From: Desulfonema limicola
GTDB lineage: Bacteria; Desulfobacterota; Desulfobacteria; Desulfobacterales; DYRC01
Length of the DNA: 5,342 nucleotides
Reading direction: 5' to 3'
Assembly (NCBI GenBank): GCA_020718925.1
Contig: DYRC01000283.1
Coordinates: forward strand, 1-5,342
Below are positions 1-5,342 of the stretch, piece after piece. The notes beneath the pieces were generated by a model, which made no database searches, was not told the origin of the DNA, and saw nothing but the letters and a program-made list of their open reading frames with translations. The position numbers were made by a program, and so were the translations under genes. Every line of letters begins with the position of its first letter. Positions within the stretch are counted from its first letter, which is position 1.

Positions 1-16
1 AAAGGAGCAATATGCA

Positions 17-1009
17 ATGGCAAATGTTGAAAAAATTCTGGTTACAGGCGGCGGCGGATTTTTAGGCGGAGCAATTGTCCGGCAGCTTGTTGAAAAAGGC
101 AAAACCGTCCGCAGCTTTTCCCGACAATTTTATCCCGGACTGGAAAAACTCGGCGTTGAACAGATTCAGGGCGATATTGCGGATGCCAAAGCTGTTATGA
201 ATGCCTGCGACAGCATTGAGTCGGTGTTTCATGTCGCGGCAAAACCCGGCGTGTGGGGCGATTATGCAGAATATTACCGCGCCAATGTAAGCGGCACTGA
301 AAACGTCATTGCGGCATGCTTTAGCCATCAGGTTTCCCGGCTGATTTATACCAGTTCTCCGAGCGTGATTTTCAACGGAAAAGACATGGAAGGCGTGAAC
401 GAATCTGTTCCGTACCCGGCTGCATATCATGCCCATTATCCCAAAACCAAAGCTCTTGCCGAACAGCGGGTTTTAATTGCCGCAAAACAAGGCTTGAACG
501 CGGTCATATTGCGTCCGCATCTGATCTGGGGACCCGGCGATAATCATCTTGTTCCCCGAATTTTGGCAAAAGCCAAACGTCTGCGAAAAATCGGAGACGG
601 CAATAATCGGGTAGATACGATCTACATTGATAACGCGGCAGACGCGCATATTTTGGCAGATGAAAAACTTAAAACCCATCCGGAGCTTTCGGGAAGAATT
701 TATTTTATCAGTCAGGATGAGCCGATTGCCTTGTGGAATATGGTCAACGCCATTCTGAAGGCAGGCGGACATCCGCCCATAACCCGCTCTGTTTCTTTGA
801 AAACCGCAGGTATGCTCGGCGCGATCTTTGAGTGGATTTATACGCTGTTTCATCTCAACGGTGAGCCGCCCATGACCCGCTTTGTGGCAGAAGAGCTTGC
901 GACTTCTCATTGGTTTGACATCCGTGCTGCCAAAAAAGAGTTGGGCTATGTTCCCAAAGTCTCCACTGCCCAGGGGCTTCGGCGGCTTGAGCAATACCTG
1001 AATACATGA
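17..1009 (+). CDS. oleD: OleD-like NAD(P)-dependent 2-alkyl-3-oxoalkanoate reductase (extended SDR)
   Basis: A 330-residue extended short-chain dehydrogenase/reductase. The Rossmann nucleotide-binding motif TGGGGFLG is at residues 10-17, an acidic GDIAD turn is at 52-56, a serine-rich TSSPSV strand at 112-117 supplies the catalytic Ser, and the YxxxK pair is Y141/K145. The segments TSSPSVIFNGKDMEGVNES, RPHLIWGPGDNHLVPR and ATSHWFDI are what I recall as typical of OleD rather than of general 3-beta-HSD or sugar epimerases. In the known pathway OleD reduces the beta-ketoacid made by OleA, before OleC and OleB convert the product to a long-chain olefin. The ATG at 17 is chosen because AAAGGAG at 1-7 lies 9 bases upstream; an ATG at 12 is out of frame. 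Length is normal for the family. No oleA, oleB or oleC is visible, but they could lie upstream of the window. A related 3-beta-HSD-family reductase remains possible. Confidence 0.8.
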   Translation: MANVEKILVTGGGGFLGGAIVRQLVEKGKTVRSFSRQFYPGLEKLGVEQIQGDIADAKAVMNACDSIESVFHVAAKPGVWGDYAEYYRANVSGTENVIAACFSHQVSRLIYTSSPSVIFNGKDMEGVNESVPYPAAYHAHYPKTKALAEQRVLIAAKQGLNAVILRPHLIWGPGDNHLVPRILAKAKRLRKIGDGNNRVDTIYIDNAADAHILADEKLKTHPELSGRIYFISQDEPIALWNMVNAILKAGGHPPITRSVSLKTAGMLGAIFEWIYTLFHLNGEPPMTRFVAEELATSHWFDIRAAKKELGYVPKVSTAQGLRRLEQYLNT

Positions 1010-1015
1010 ATTATC

Positions 1016-1056
1016 AACGCCAACGGGCTGATGAGGCTCAGGGGCGTTTTTTTTTT
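1016..1056 (+). terminator. Rho-independent terminator after the oleD-like gene
   Basis: AACGCC (1016-1021) pairs with GGCGTT (1043-1048), and an inner CTGA/TCAG stem lies within. A run of ten T follows from 1047, and a further T-rich stretch comes after it. It begins 6 bases after the stop codon and separates this gene from the next one. Confidence 0.8.
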
Positions 1057-1162
1057 ATTTTTTTTCAATCCGTCTGTCACAAACTTGAAAAACTGACATA
1101 TTATTAATTTATGAGGATGTGAATCGTTCAAAACCATTTTTTTTTAAACAAGGAGAAAAAAC

Positions 1163-3460
1163 ATGATCAGGAAAAGCAGAAACCACGCAGGTCTGATACT
1201 TGCAATTTTGTCGGCAGTGGCGCTGTCGGTGTTTTGTCCGATGGCAGTATGGGCAGATTCGGTTGTTCCGAACTCGTTTAACGCTAAGATAGCAATAGGT
1301 GAAACTGTTTCTGTCAAGCGGACAGTAACGATTACAAAAGAGGTAAGTTCGGCTAAGGCTAAGATCGATATCTTCTTTCTTTTCGATACTACCGGAAGTA
1401 TGGGCAAGACAATTCAAGCCGCACAGGTTAATGCTTCTGAAATTCTCAGCAATGCTTCAAAGATGGGGGATGTATCCTTCGGCGTGGGCTATTATCAGGA
1501 TTTTCCGGTAGGAGGCTATGGCGGAAAGGATGATGTTGCATATCGGCAACTTCAGGACATTACAAACAATGCTGAAAGTGTCAAAAATGCCATAAATGCA
1601 CTTTCTCTGGGATGGGGTAATGATGCTCCTGAATCAAATCTGTACGCACTCAGTGAAGTGGCATCAAAAACAAGCTGGCGCAAGGATTCTGTTCGGATTA
1701 TCATCTGGTTCGGAGATTGTCCCGGACATGATGGTAAGCTTGACTCGTCTTATCCCAGCCGTATAGGATTGAGCGATGTTATCGCAACGCTCAAATCTCA
1801 AGATATTATTGTGGAAGCTGTTGATCTTAACTATTTAGATCGGGGATTTAAAGTTGTTGATGATTTCGGAGTAATGACAGTAGAATATAGTAATCTTGCG
1901 GGTCAGGCAACAGCCATCACAACAGCCACCGGCGGTAAAGTATTTGTATCTGATGACAGCGGTATCAGCGGCATTGTAAAAATTATTGATGATGCCTTAA
2001 AATCAGCTTTTGCCGAAGACAAAGAAGTCAGACTCGTATTCTCCGGAAAAGATGCAGGATTGGGCGCGGAACTTTCACCCGCTGCAATTACGAACAACTT
2101 TGATCGCTCCTCAGATCGGAGTTTTGACTTCAACATCACTTACAAAGGGCTTGTTCCCGGGATTTATCAGTTTGATGTTCTTGCCAAACTGGATAGTAAA
2201 ACCGTTGCGGTTGCAAAAGATACTGTTGAAGTGGCGGGACAGACCGGCTGTCTGACAAAAGGCGCGTTCACGGTGGGAGACTCCGGACTTGTCAGGATTG
2301 ACTGGCTCTATGATGGCGGCAAATATCAGGGCGAATTCGGAATATTCGACATCGCCGGAATGGAAAACTTAACGCCCGGTTCTGCTGAATTTATCGCAGA
2401 AGCCGTGAAACGGGTTCTGTCAAACTCCGAGCAGGGCTATCCGGTATTTTCGGATTTATCCGAAGGCGCGAGATTCAGCGGGCTGCTCGGCGGCGAAATC
2501 AAAGATTGGAACGCGGGAGATTACAACGGCGTGAAAAGCCTTGCCATGAAACCGGGATCCTGTTTTGCTACGGTGCTGGTGCCGAACTCAACCTTTACTT
2601 CGCTTGCTCAGAATCCGGCAATAACGGATCCGAACAAACGCCCGTTGTTCTCTATGGTATCTCAGACTTCGGCTTACGGCATGTCTGTCGGTCAGATGGC
2701 GGATGTCAACGGCATGGGCAAAGCTTATTCTTATGAGGACAAGGATGCGGCGGCATCTGACTTGGATTTCAACGATCTGATTATTCAGATTACCGGCGCG
2801 ACCGGAAATATTCCGTCCATAGATGAACTCAGAAGCAGCAGAACAGCAAGAAGCAGACGCGATAGCGATTGGCGGACTTCGGAGTTGGGCAGAGCAATTC
2901 TGGAGCATGTCGAATCTCCGGCTCCGAGTGCTGATACGCTGAGTATGACTGTATCGCTGAATATTCCGGCAGCGCTGCTGGTTTATGATCCGGCAGGAAA
3001 AGTCATGGGTAAAGACGGCGGATGGATTTCCGGCGCGGAATTTGAGATGAAAGCTGACGGAACTCAGATCGTTACGCTGCCGAATCTGAATACCGGAAAC
3101 TACCGGGTCGCTGTTCAGGGTAAGACAACGGCTCAGGGTGTGCTGACGATTAAGACCTATCAGGGCGGTGCGGAAATCTCATCATCTGAAATCCCCGTTA
3201 ATATTACGCCCCGTCAGATCCTGACGACGACAATATCAGCAGCAGTACAGCCTCCGACCATCGGATCGCTGAATAGTGCAGAAAGCTATGATTTCAACGG
3301 CGATGGTATGACGGACAACACCGATGTGGCAATGCTGGTAAAACATTGGAATTCCTGCAAAGGACAGCAGAAGTATGATGCCTTCTTTGATGTGAATGAT
3401 GACGGATGTATCACGGTGGCGGATATTATGATGGTTCTGAATGCGAAAACAGTGAAATAG
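1163..3460 (+). CDS. Secreted VWA / DUF4114 protein with C-terminal dockerin-like module
   Basis: A 765-residue exported protein. Residues 1-32 form a signal peptide: basic start MIRKSRNH, hydrophobic core, and probable cleavage after AVWA. A cysteine at 25 is not in a lipobox. A von Willebrand A domain spans about 66-283, with metal-site residues D75, T77 and S79 in DTTGS, a second loop at WGNDAPES (D154) and D185 in IWFGD. Residues about 363-548 match the DUF4114 pattern, with a DGG turn, FDIAGM, EGARFSG, LVPN and an acidic end SDLDFNDLIIQ. After an Arg/Ser-rich linker (about 557-587), a beta-rich segment runs to about 695. The C-terminus carries two dockerin-type calcium loops. The first has ligands D710, N712, D714, D718 and D721; the second has D743, N745, D747, T751 and D754. 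Known dockerins bind cohesins, so surface anchoring or complex assembly is a reasonable inference, but no cohesin is in view. The start is supported by AAGGAG at 1150-1155. A TTGAAA at 1085 could be a -35 box, but no good -10 follows it. The substrate is unknown. Confidence 0.88.
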   Translation: MIRKSRNHAGLILAILSAVALSVFCPMAVWADSVVPNSFNAKIAIGETVSVKRTVTITKEVSSAKAKIDIFFLFDTTGSMGKTIQAAQVNASEILSNASKMGDVSFGVGYYQDFPVGGYGGKDDVAYRQLQDITNNAESVKNAINALSLGWGNDAPESNLYALSEVASKTSWRKDSVRIIIWFGDCPGHDGKLDSSYPSRIGLSDVIATLKSQDIIVEAVDLNYLDRGFKVVDDFGVMTVEYSNLAGQATAITTATGGKVFVSDDSGISGIVKIIDDALKSAFAEDKEVRLVFSGKDAGLGAELSPAAITNNFDRSSDRSFDFNITYKGLVPGIYQFDVLAKLDSKTVAVAKDTVEVAGQTGCLTKGAFTVGDSGLVRIDWLYDGGKYQGEFGIFDIAGMENLTPGSAEFIAEAVKRVLSNSEQGYPVFSDLSEGARFSGLLGGEIKDWNAGDYNGVKSLAMKPGSCFATVLVPNSTFTSLAQNPAITDPNKRPLFSMVSQTSAYGMSVGQMADVNGMGKAYSYEDKDAAASDLDFNDLIIQITGATGNIPSIDELRSSRTARSRRDSDWRTSELGRAILEHVESPAPSADTLSMTVSLNIPAALLVYDPAGKVMGKDGGWISGAEFEMKADGTQIVTLPNLNTGNYRVAVQGKTTAQGVLTIKTYQGGAEISSSEIPVNITPRQILTTTISAAVQPPTIGSLNSAESYDFNGDGMTDNTDVAMLVKHWNSCKGQQKYDAFFDVNDDGCITVADIMMVLNAKTVK

Positions 3461-3468
3461 CGGTAAAA

Positions 3469-3515
3469 ATGCTCAGGCGGGTTGATTCCTGTCTGAGCAT
3501 CCTGATGATTTTTTT
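3469..3515 (+). terminator. Hairpin terminator after the VWA gene
   Basis: ATGCTCAGGCGGG (3469-3481) pairs along its whole length with CCTGTCTGAGCAT (3488-3500), with two G-T wobbles and a 6-base loop. A run of seven T occupies 3509-3515. The 8-base gap between stem and T-run is longer than ideal, so termination may be imperfect. The hairpin begins 9 bases after the stop codon. Confidence 0.6.
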
Positions 3516-3540
3516 ATCCGTGCTCATTTTTTTCTTTTTC

Positions 3541-3568
3541 TTGACATCCCCCATATCAAGCTGATAAG
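3541..3568 (+). promoter_or_regulatory. Putative sigma-70 promoter of the first riboswitch leader
   Basis: A perfect TTGACA at 3541-3546 follows a T-rich stretch (3525-3540). With a 16-base spacer comes GATAAG (3563-3568), a 4 of 6 match to the -10 consensus; TAAGCA at 3565 with an 18-base spacer is an alternative. Either would start the transcript shortly before the aptamer, as required. The same TTGACATCCCC block recurs at 5278 ahead of the second aptamer, which supports a functional element. The -10 assignment is uncertain. Confidence 0.5.
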
Positions 3569-3582
3569 CATTCAAACTACTG

Positions 3583-3660
3583 TATAATAGCAAACCCGTA
3601 GAAAGGCGGGGACGCAAAGCTGCGGGTCTGAAGGCGGATGCTATGACAGCCGGGTTGCCA
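3583..3660 (+). promoter_or_regulatory. GEMM-I riboswitch aptamer, probably the cyclic GMP-AMP (GEMM-Ib) type
   Basis: The RNA contains the conserved GEMM-I core. GCAAACC starts at 3590. A P1b hairpin, CCCGT/GCGGG, is capped by a GAAA loop at 3601-3604. GGGACGCAAAGC is at 3609-3620, and the second-domain end GACAGCCGGGTTGCC at 3645-3659 closely matches the Geobacter cyclic GMP-AMP aptamer as I recall it. The base before GCAAAC, A3589, corresponds to the ligand-contacting residue that is G20 in the Vibrio cyclic di-GMP riboswitch and A in cyclic GMP-AMP sensors. C3658 corresponds to the other ligand-pairing base, and A3616-A3618 to the stacking adenines. Specificity is inferred from this one base and the overall similarity; A-type aptamers can be promiscuous. 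The P1b loop is closed by an A/G step instead of the usual C-G pair. The aptamer lies upstream of a terminator and an antitoxin gene. Confidence 0.87.
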
Positions 3661-3692
3661 GTTGATATGTGTTGATGCGATTCGTGTCAGAT

Positions 3693-3728
3693 ACGCCTTT
3701 GGGTAAATTATGCCTGAAGGCGTTTTTT
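3693..3728 (+). terminator. Riboswitch expression-platform terminator
   Basis: ACGCCTTTGGG (3693-3703) pairs with CCTGAAGGCGT (3713-3723) over 11 pairs, two of them G-T, around a 9-base loop. Six T follow at 3723-3728. It sits between the aptamer and the antitoxin ribosome binding site, the normal place for a riboswitch-controlled intrinsic terminator. Its 5' arm could alternatively pair with the aptamer's second domain: CGCCT at 3694-3698 with AGGCG at 3632-3636, and GTCA at 3686-3689 with TGAC at 3644-3647. Confidence 0.8.
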
Positions 3729-3746
3729 GGTTTAAGGATGTGAAAA

Positions 3747-3995
3747 ATGATACCTGAAAAATTCTGGTCAGAAGACCGATTTCCTGTGGTGTATGAAAAT
3801 CATCATGCAAAAGCAGTTATGGTAGATATGGACTCATTCAGGAAAGTTGAGATGATTCTTGATAATCTGATGCACAGAGAATCCGAATCAGAAGACAATT
3901 TACTGATAGTTTCCGGTCTGCTTGAAAAAATACTGGGCGAGGTCAGAACAGCAGCAGCCTGTGATAACTGGAGATACGCGCTTGATGAATTATGA
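3747..3995 (+). CDS. Short Phd/YefM-like antitoxin of a RelE-type module
   Basis: An 82-residue acidic protein. Residues 12-43 (FPVVYENHHAKAVMVDMDSF and the helix after it) resemble the strand-turn-strand and following helix of Phd/YefM antitoxins, in which a 'PVVVTRxGKPVAV' stretch is typical. The N-terminal helix that normally precedes it is missing: an in-frame TGA at 3741-3743 sits just before the start, so the protein cannot extend further. The variable C-terminal half (44-82) would be the toxin-neutralising tail. AAGGA at 3734-3738 lies 8 bases before the ATG. Its stop overlaps the start of the following RelE-like reading frame by 4 bases (ATGA), the usual coupling of an antitoxin-toxin pair. 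Family assignment is moderate, but the antitoxin role is well supported by position. Expression probably depends on the upstream riboswitch leader, with possible self-repression by the TA complex. Confidence 0.65.
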   Translation: MIPEKFWSEDRFPVVYENHHAKAVMVDMDSFRKVEMILDNLMHRESESEDNLLIVSGLLEKILGEVRTAAACDNWRYALDEL

Positions 3996-4102
3996 AGTCG
4001 TCTTTTGTACTTCTTTCAGGCGAAGTATTAAAACGGTATCCGTCTGTCAGAAAAGATGTGAAACTTGCTATTGAAGTATTGCTGGAAAATCCGAATCTCT
4101 GA

Positions 4103-4417
4103 ATGCTTATCCCGGGTGCTCTCGGTGTAAGGAAGTTTCGGATAAAAAATTCGGATTCAAAGCGTGGTAAAAGCGGCAGCTATCGTCTTCTTATCCCGGG
4201 TGCTCTCGGTGTAAGGAAGTTTCGGATAAAAAATTCGGATTCAAAGCGTGGTAAAAGCGGCAGCTATCGTCTTCTCTACTATGTTGAAGATATAGCAAAA
4301 ACCCGTATCTGTCTGTTATTGATATATGCAAAATCCGATAAAGAAAATATAACATCGGAAGAAATTCGGGAGATTCTGCAAGAGATTGAAAATGATTTAA
4401 AACCTTATTCAAGATGA
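4103..4417 (+). CDS. C-terminal fragment of the RelE-like toxin with a duplicated core
   Basis: A 104-residue open frame that could be translated by reinitiation at the TGA-ATG junction; no separate good ribosome binding site is evident. The RelE-type segment RKFRIKNSDSKRGKSGSYRL occurs twice, at residues 10-29 and 38-57, because 84 bp are exactly duplicated. After the second copy come YYVED, the core strand LLLIYAKSDKENIT (71-84) and a C-terminal helix. The basic Arg/Lys residues that usually contact RNA in this family are within the duplicated part. The fragment lacks the N-terminal helices of the toxin and has 28 extra residues, so a normal fold is doubtful. Confidence 0.5.
   Translation: MLIPGALGVRKFRIKNSDSKRGKSGSYRLLIPGALGVRKFRIKNSDSKRGKSGSYRLLYYVEDIAKTRICLLLIYAKSDKENITSEEIREILQEIENDLKPYSR
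4106..4275 (+). repeat. Perfect 84-bp tandem duplication within the toxin gene
   Basis: Bases 4106-4189 are repeated exactly at 4190-4273, and identity continues two bases further (CT). The unit is 28 codons, so the frame is kept. Complete identity suggests a recent event, possibly slippage or unequal exchange at CT/CTT microhomology. An assembly error is also possible. Confidence 0.97.
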
Positions 4418-4451
4418 GGTATTAATGAACAATAACCACCACAACATATTG

Positions 4452-4482
<31 letters not shown>

Positions 4483-4508
4483 TCGGATGAGGTTTATCGG
4501 ATAGAATA

Positions 4509-4949
4509 ATGAATTTGAAAATATATCAGGTTATTCTGGATACAAATATTCTGGTTGCTGCATTACGTTCCATACATGGAGCATCTTATCGCCTGATACA
4601 GCTATTGCAGCACAATGATGAACGCTGGCAGATTAACGTATCCACAGCGATTATACTTGAATATGAATCAGTATTGAAAAGAGAAATACACAGACAGGAC
4701 AAGGATATGTCTGTAATTGACAAATTTATTGACGACCTCGTCTCAGCAGCAAACCGATACTCAATTTTTTATCTGTTGCGTCCTTATCTGAAAGATGCTG
4801 ATGACGATTTCATACTTGAACTGGCTTTTTCTTCATCAGCAGATTATATTGTCACCTATAACACAGGCAACTTCAAACGGGCAAAAAATTTCGGAGTTCA
4901 TACGATAACTCCGAAGGAATTTTTGCAGAAAATAGGAGAAATTCCATGA
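4509..4949 (+). CDS. PIN-domain ribonuclease toxin (COG1569-type)
   Basis: A 146-residue PIN-domain protein, full length for the family. The first acidic motif is VILDTNILVAALRS with D11 and the adjacent N13. E51 (or E53) lies in ILEYESVLKREI. An acidic cluster DADDDFILELA (D97-D100) and D112 in ADYIVTYNTGNF complete the usual metal-binding set, and the protein ends with the family's characteristic TPKEFL. PIN toxins are magnesium-dependent RNases that inhibit translation by cutting RNA; the target here is unknown. In the usual 'N-x-x-D-F' motif after D112 the aspartate is replaced by N121. The ribosome binding site is weak (GGA at 4499-4501). A TATC repeat and possible short leader frame precede it. 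Its stop overlaps the antitoxin start by 4 bases, making a toxin-first module. Transcription may come from the upstream riboswitch leader or from an unseen promoter. Confidence 0.85.
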   Translation: MNLKIYQVILDTNILVAALRSIHGASYRLIQLLQHNDERWQINVSTAIILEYESVLKREIHRQDKDMSVIDKFIDDLVSAANRYSIFYLLRPYLKDADDDFILELAFSSSADYIVTYNTGNFKRAKNFGVHTITPKEFLQKIGEIP

Positions 4950-5182
4950 TCGAGCTGAAGATAAAAATACCTGACAAACTGCACCGGAAAGTTTGGGAAT
5001 TTTCAGAAAAGCAACATATTCCGATTGATGAAATCGTTGCGGCATCATTGGCTCAGAAGCTCTTTCTTATGATTCCCGATCCTTATCTGGAAGAAAGGGC
5101 AATGCGGGCAACCGGAAAAGGTTTTTCAACGGTTCTGTCTCAGGTTCCGGACGTGCCGCCTGAAGATTATGACAGGCTTTGA
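4946..5182 (+). CDS. Ribbon-helix-helix antitoxin partner of the PIN toxin
   Basis: A 78-residue protein. The N-terminal strand IELKIKIPDKL (2-12) is followed by two helices, about 13-23 and 26-40, the latter DEIVAASLAQKLF. This gives the ribbon-helix-helix pattern of CopG/HicB-like DNA-binding antitoxins. The C-terminal tail, YLEERAMRATGKGFSTVLSQ (48-67) and then VPDVPPEDYDRL, is a pattern I associate with antitoxins encoded next to PIN toxins; it would wrap the toxin active site. The ATG lies inside the toxin stop (ATGA, 4946-4949), with AGGAG at 4934-4938 about 7 bases upstream, so the two genes are translationally coupled. Autorepression through the RHH domain is expected for the family, but no operator palindrome was identified. 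Confidence 0.8.
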   Translation: MIELKIKIPDKLHRKVWEFSEKQHIPIDEIVAASLAQKLFLMIPDPYLEERAMRATGKGFSTVLSQVPDVPPEDYDRL

Positions 5183-5195
5183 AAAGACGGCAATC

Positions 5196-5276
5196 ATCAG
5201 GATAGCAATCCAAACTTTCAAATTTTCCTGATAAATTTCCGATATTTGCATAATTGCAAGCGGACTTTATTTTTTT
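5196..5276 (+). terminator. Possible weak terminator region after the PIN module
   Basis: ATCAGGA (5196-5202) can pair with TCCTGAT (5226-5232) around a 23-base loop. A smaller TTGCA/TGCAA hairpin (5246-5259) precedes a T-run at 5270-5276, which is also the T-rich start of the second leader. Neither hairpin is strong or adjacent to its T-run, so termination here is uncertain. Confidence 0.25.
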
Positions 5277-5277
5277 C

Positions 5278-5304
5278 TTGACATCCCCACATCAACCTGA
5301 TATT
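5278..5304 (+). promoter_or_regulatory. Putative promoter of the second riboswitch leader
   Basis: TTGACA at 5278-5283 lies in the same TTTTTCTTGACATCCCC context as the first leader. The aligned -10 candidate is GATATT (5299-5304, spacer 15); TATTCA at 5301 with a 17-base spacer is an alternative. The repetition of this block ahead of both aptamers is the main support. Confidence 0.45.
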
Positions 5305-5318
5305 CATCTGAACTACTG

Positions 5319-5342
5319 TATAAGAGCAAACTCATCGAAAGG
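5319..5342 (+). promoter_or_regulatory. Second GEMM-I riboswitch aptamer, 5' part only
   Basis: TATAAGAGCAAACTCATCGAAAGG corresponds to the start of the first aptamer through the GAAA-loop hairpin and is then cut by the window end. The ligand-contacting position before GCAAAC is again A (5325), as in cyclic GMP-AMP-type aptamers. Here the loop is closed by a normal C-G pair. Together with upstream bases, 5272-5342 aligns with 3535-3606 at about 60 of 72 positions by hand. The regulated gene lies beyond the window. Confidence 0.7.

Larger units (their letters stand above)
3992..4417 (+). pseudogene. RelE-like mRNA interferase toxin, interrupted by an in-frame TGA
   Basis: The reading frame opens at ATG 3992, overlapping the antitoxin stop. 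It encodes 36 residues, including LKRYPSVRKDVKLAIEVL, similar to the N-terminal helices of RelE/ParE-fold toxins. It then hits TGA at 4100-4102 and continues in the same frame from ATG 4103 through the conserved toxin core. Restoring the stop to a sense codon (CGA is one transition away) and removing one copy of the internal duplication would give a protein of about 113 residues, a normal size. The N-terminal part also looks somewhat short between the first strand and the KRYPS helix. RelE toxins cleave mRNA at the ribosome. Two lesions suggest that toxin activity is lost or changed while the antitoxin gene stays open. An alternative is two separately translated pieces. Confidence 0.7.

Noticed and set aside
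62..994. Long minus-strand open frames opposite the oleD-like gene
   Set aside because: They lie antisense to a well-supported enzyme, have no domain signature or ribosome binding site, and are cysteine-rich and low in coherent structure, as expected of shadows.
1178..1240. Lipoprotein signal at Cys25 of the VWA protein
   Set aside because: The residues before the cysteine (SVF) do not fit a lipobox, whereas AVWA-D further on fits ordinary signal peptidase cleavage.
3583..3588. Perfect TATAAT as the -10 box of the first leader
   Set aside because: It abuts the ligand-contacting A of the aptamer, so a start 7 bases downstream would cut off the aptamer's 5' strand. It is 36 bases from TTGACA, and the second copy has TATAAG. 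It is better read as part of the aptamer.
1109..3617. Open frames overlapping the VWA gene in other frames and on the minus strand
   Set aside because: They are fully contained in, or offset from, a strong 765-residue gene with recognisable domains, and no independent coding evidence was found.
3710..3757. Short frame starting at ATG 3710 within the terminator
   Set aside because: It has 15 codons, lies in the terminator hairpin, has no ribosome binding site and ends just inside the antitoxin gene.
4100..4102. TGA decoded as selenocysteine
   Set aside because: RelE-family toxins have no known selenocysteine site, and no convincing hairpin was seen right after it. A nonsense mutation is simpler.
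4106..4275. CRISPR-like or mobile-element repeat
   Set aside because: There are only two adjacent copies without spacers, inside a coding frame and with no inverted ends. It is a simple tandem duplication.

Overview
The window looks like a chromosomal segment of a Desulfobacterota (former Deltaproteobacteria) bacterium. This is inferred, not proven. It rests on an OleD-type reductase, a secreted protein with DUF4114 and dockerin-like domains, GEMM-I riboswitch leaders closely resembling the Geobacter cyclic GMP-AMP class, and tightly packed toxin-antitoxin genes. All credible genes lie on the + strand.

Left half (1-3515): an extended short-chain dehydrogenase resembling OleD (17-1009) ends at an intrinsic terminator. 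A separately transcribed gene (1163-3460) then encodes a 765-residue exported protein. It has a signal peptide, a von Willebrand factor A domain with a metal-binding site, a DUF4114 domain, a beta-rich segment and a C-terminal two-loop dockerin-like calcium module. A long hairpin with a T-run follows.

Right half (3535-5342): a likely promoter and a near-complete GEMM-I aptamer are followed by an intrinsic terminator and then a toxin-antitoxin cassette. The aptamer has A at the position that separates cyclic GMP-AMP sensors from cyclic di-GMP sensors. The first pair is a short Phd/YefM-like antitoxin overlapping by 4 bp a RelE-like toxin. The toxin gene carries an in-frame TGA and a perfect 84-bp in-frame tandem duplication, so it is probably dead or altered. 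A second pair follows: a PIN-domain ribonuclease toxin and its ribbon-helix-helix antitoxin, also overlapping by 4 bp. It is preceded by seven TATC repeats. At the right edge the promoter-aptamer leader recurs and is cut off by the window end.

The most unusual feature is the arrangement: two related nucleotide-second-messenger riboswitch leaders, about 1.74 kb apart in direct orientation, bracket two toxin-antitoxin modules. The first leader is placed to control expression of the modules by transcription termination. Whether this is a true regulatory circuit or TA genes inserted between duplicated leaders cannot be decided from the window alone.
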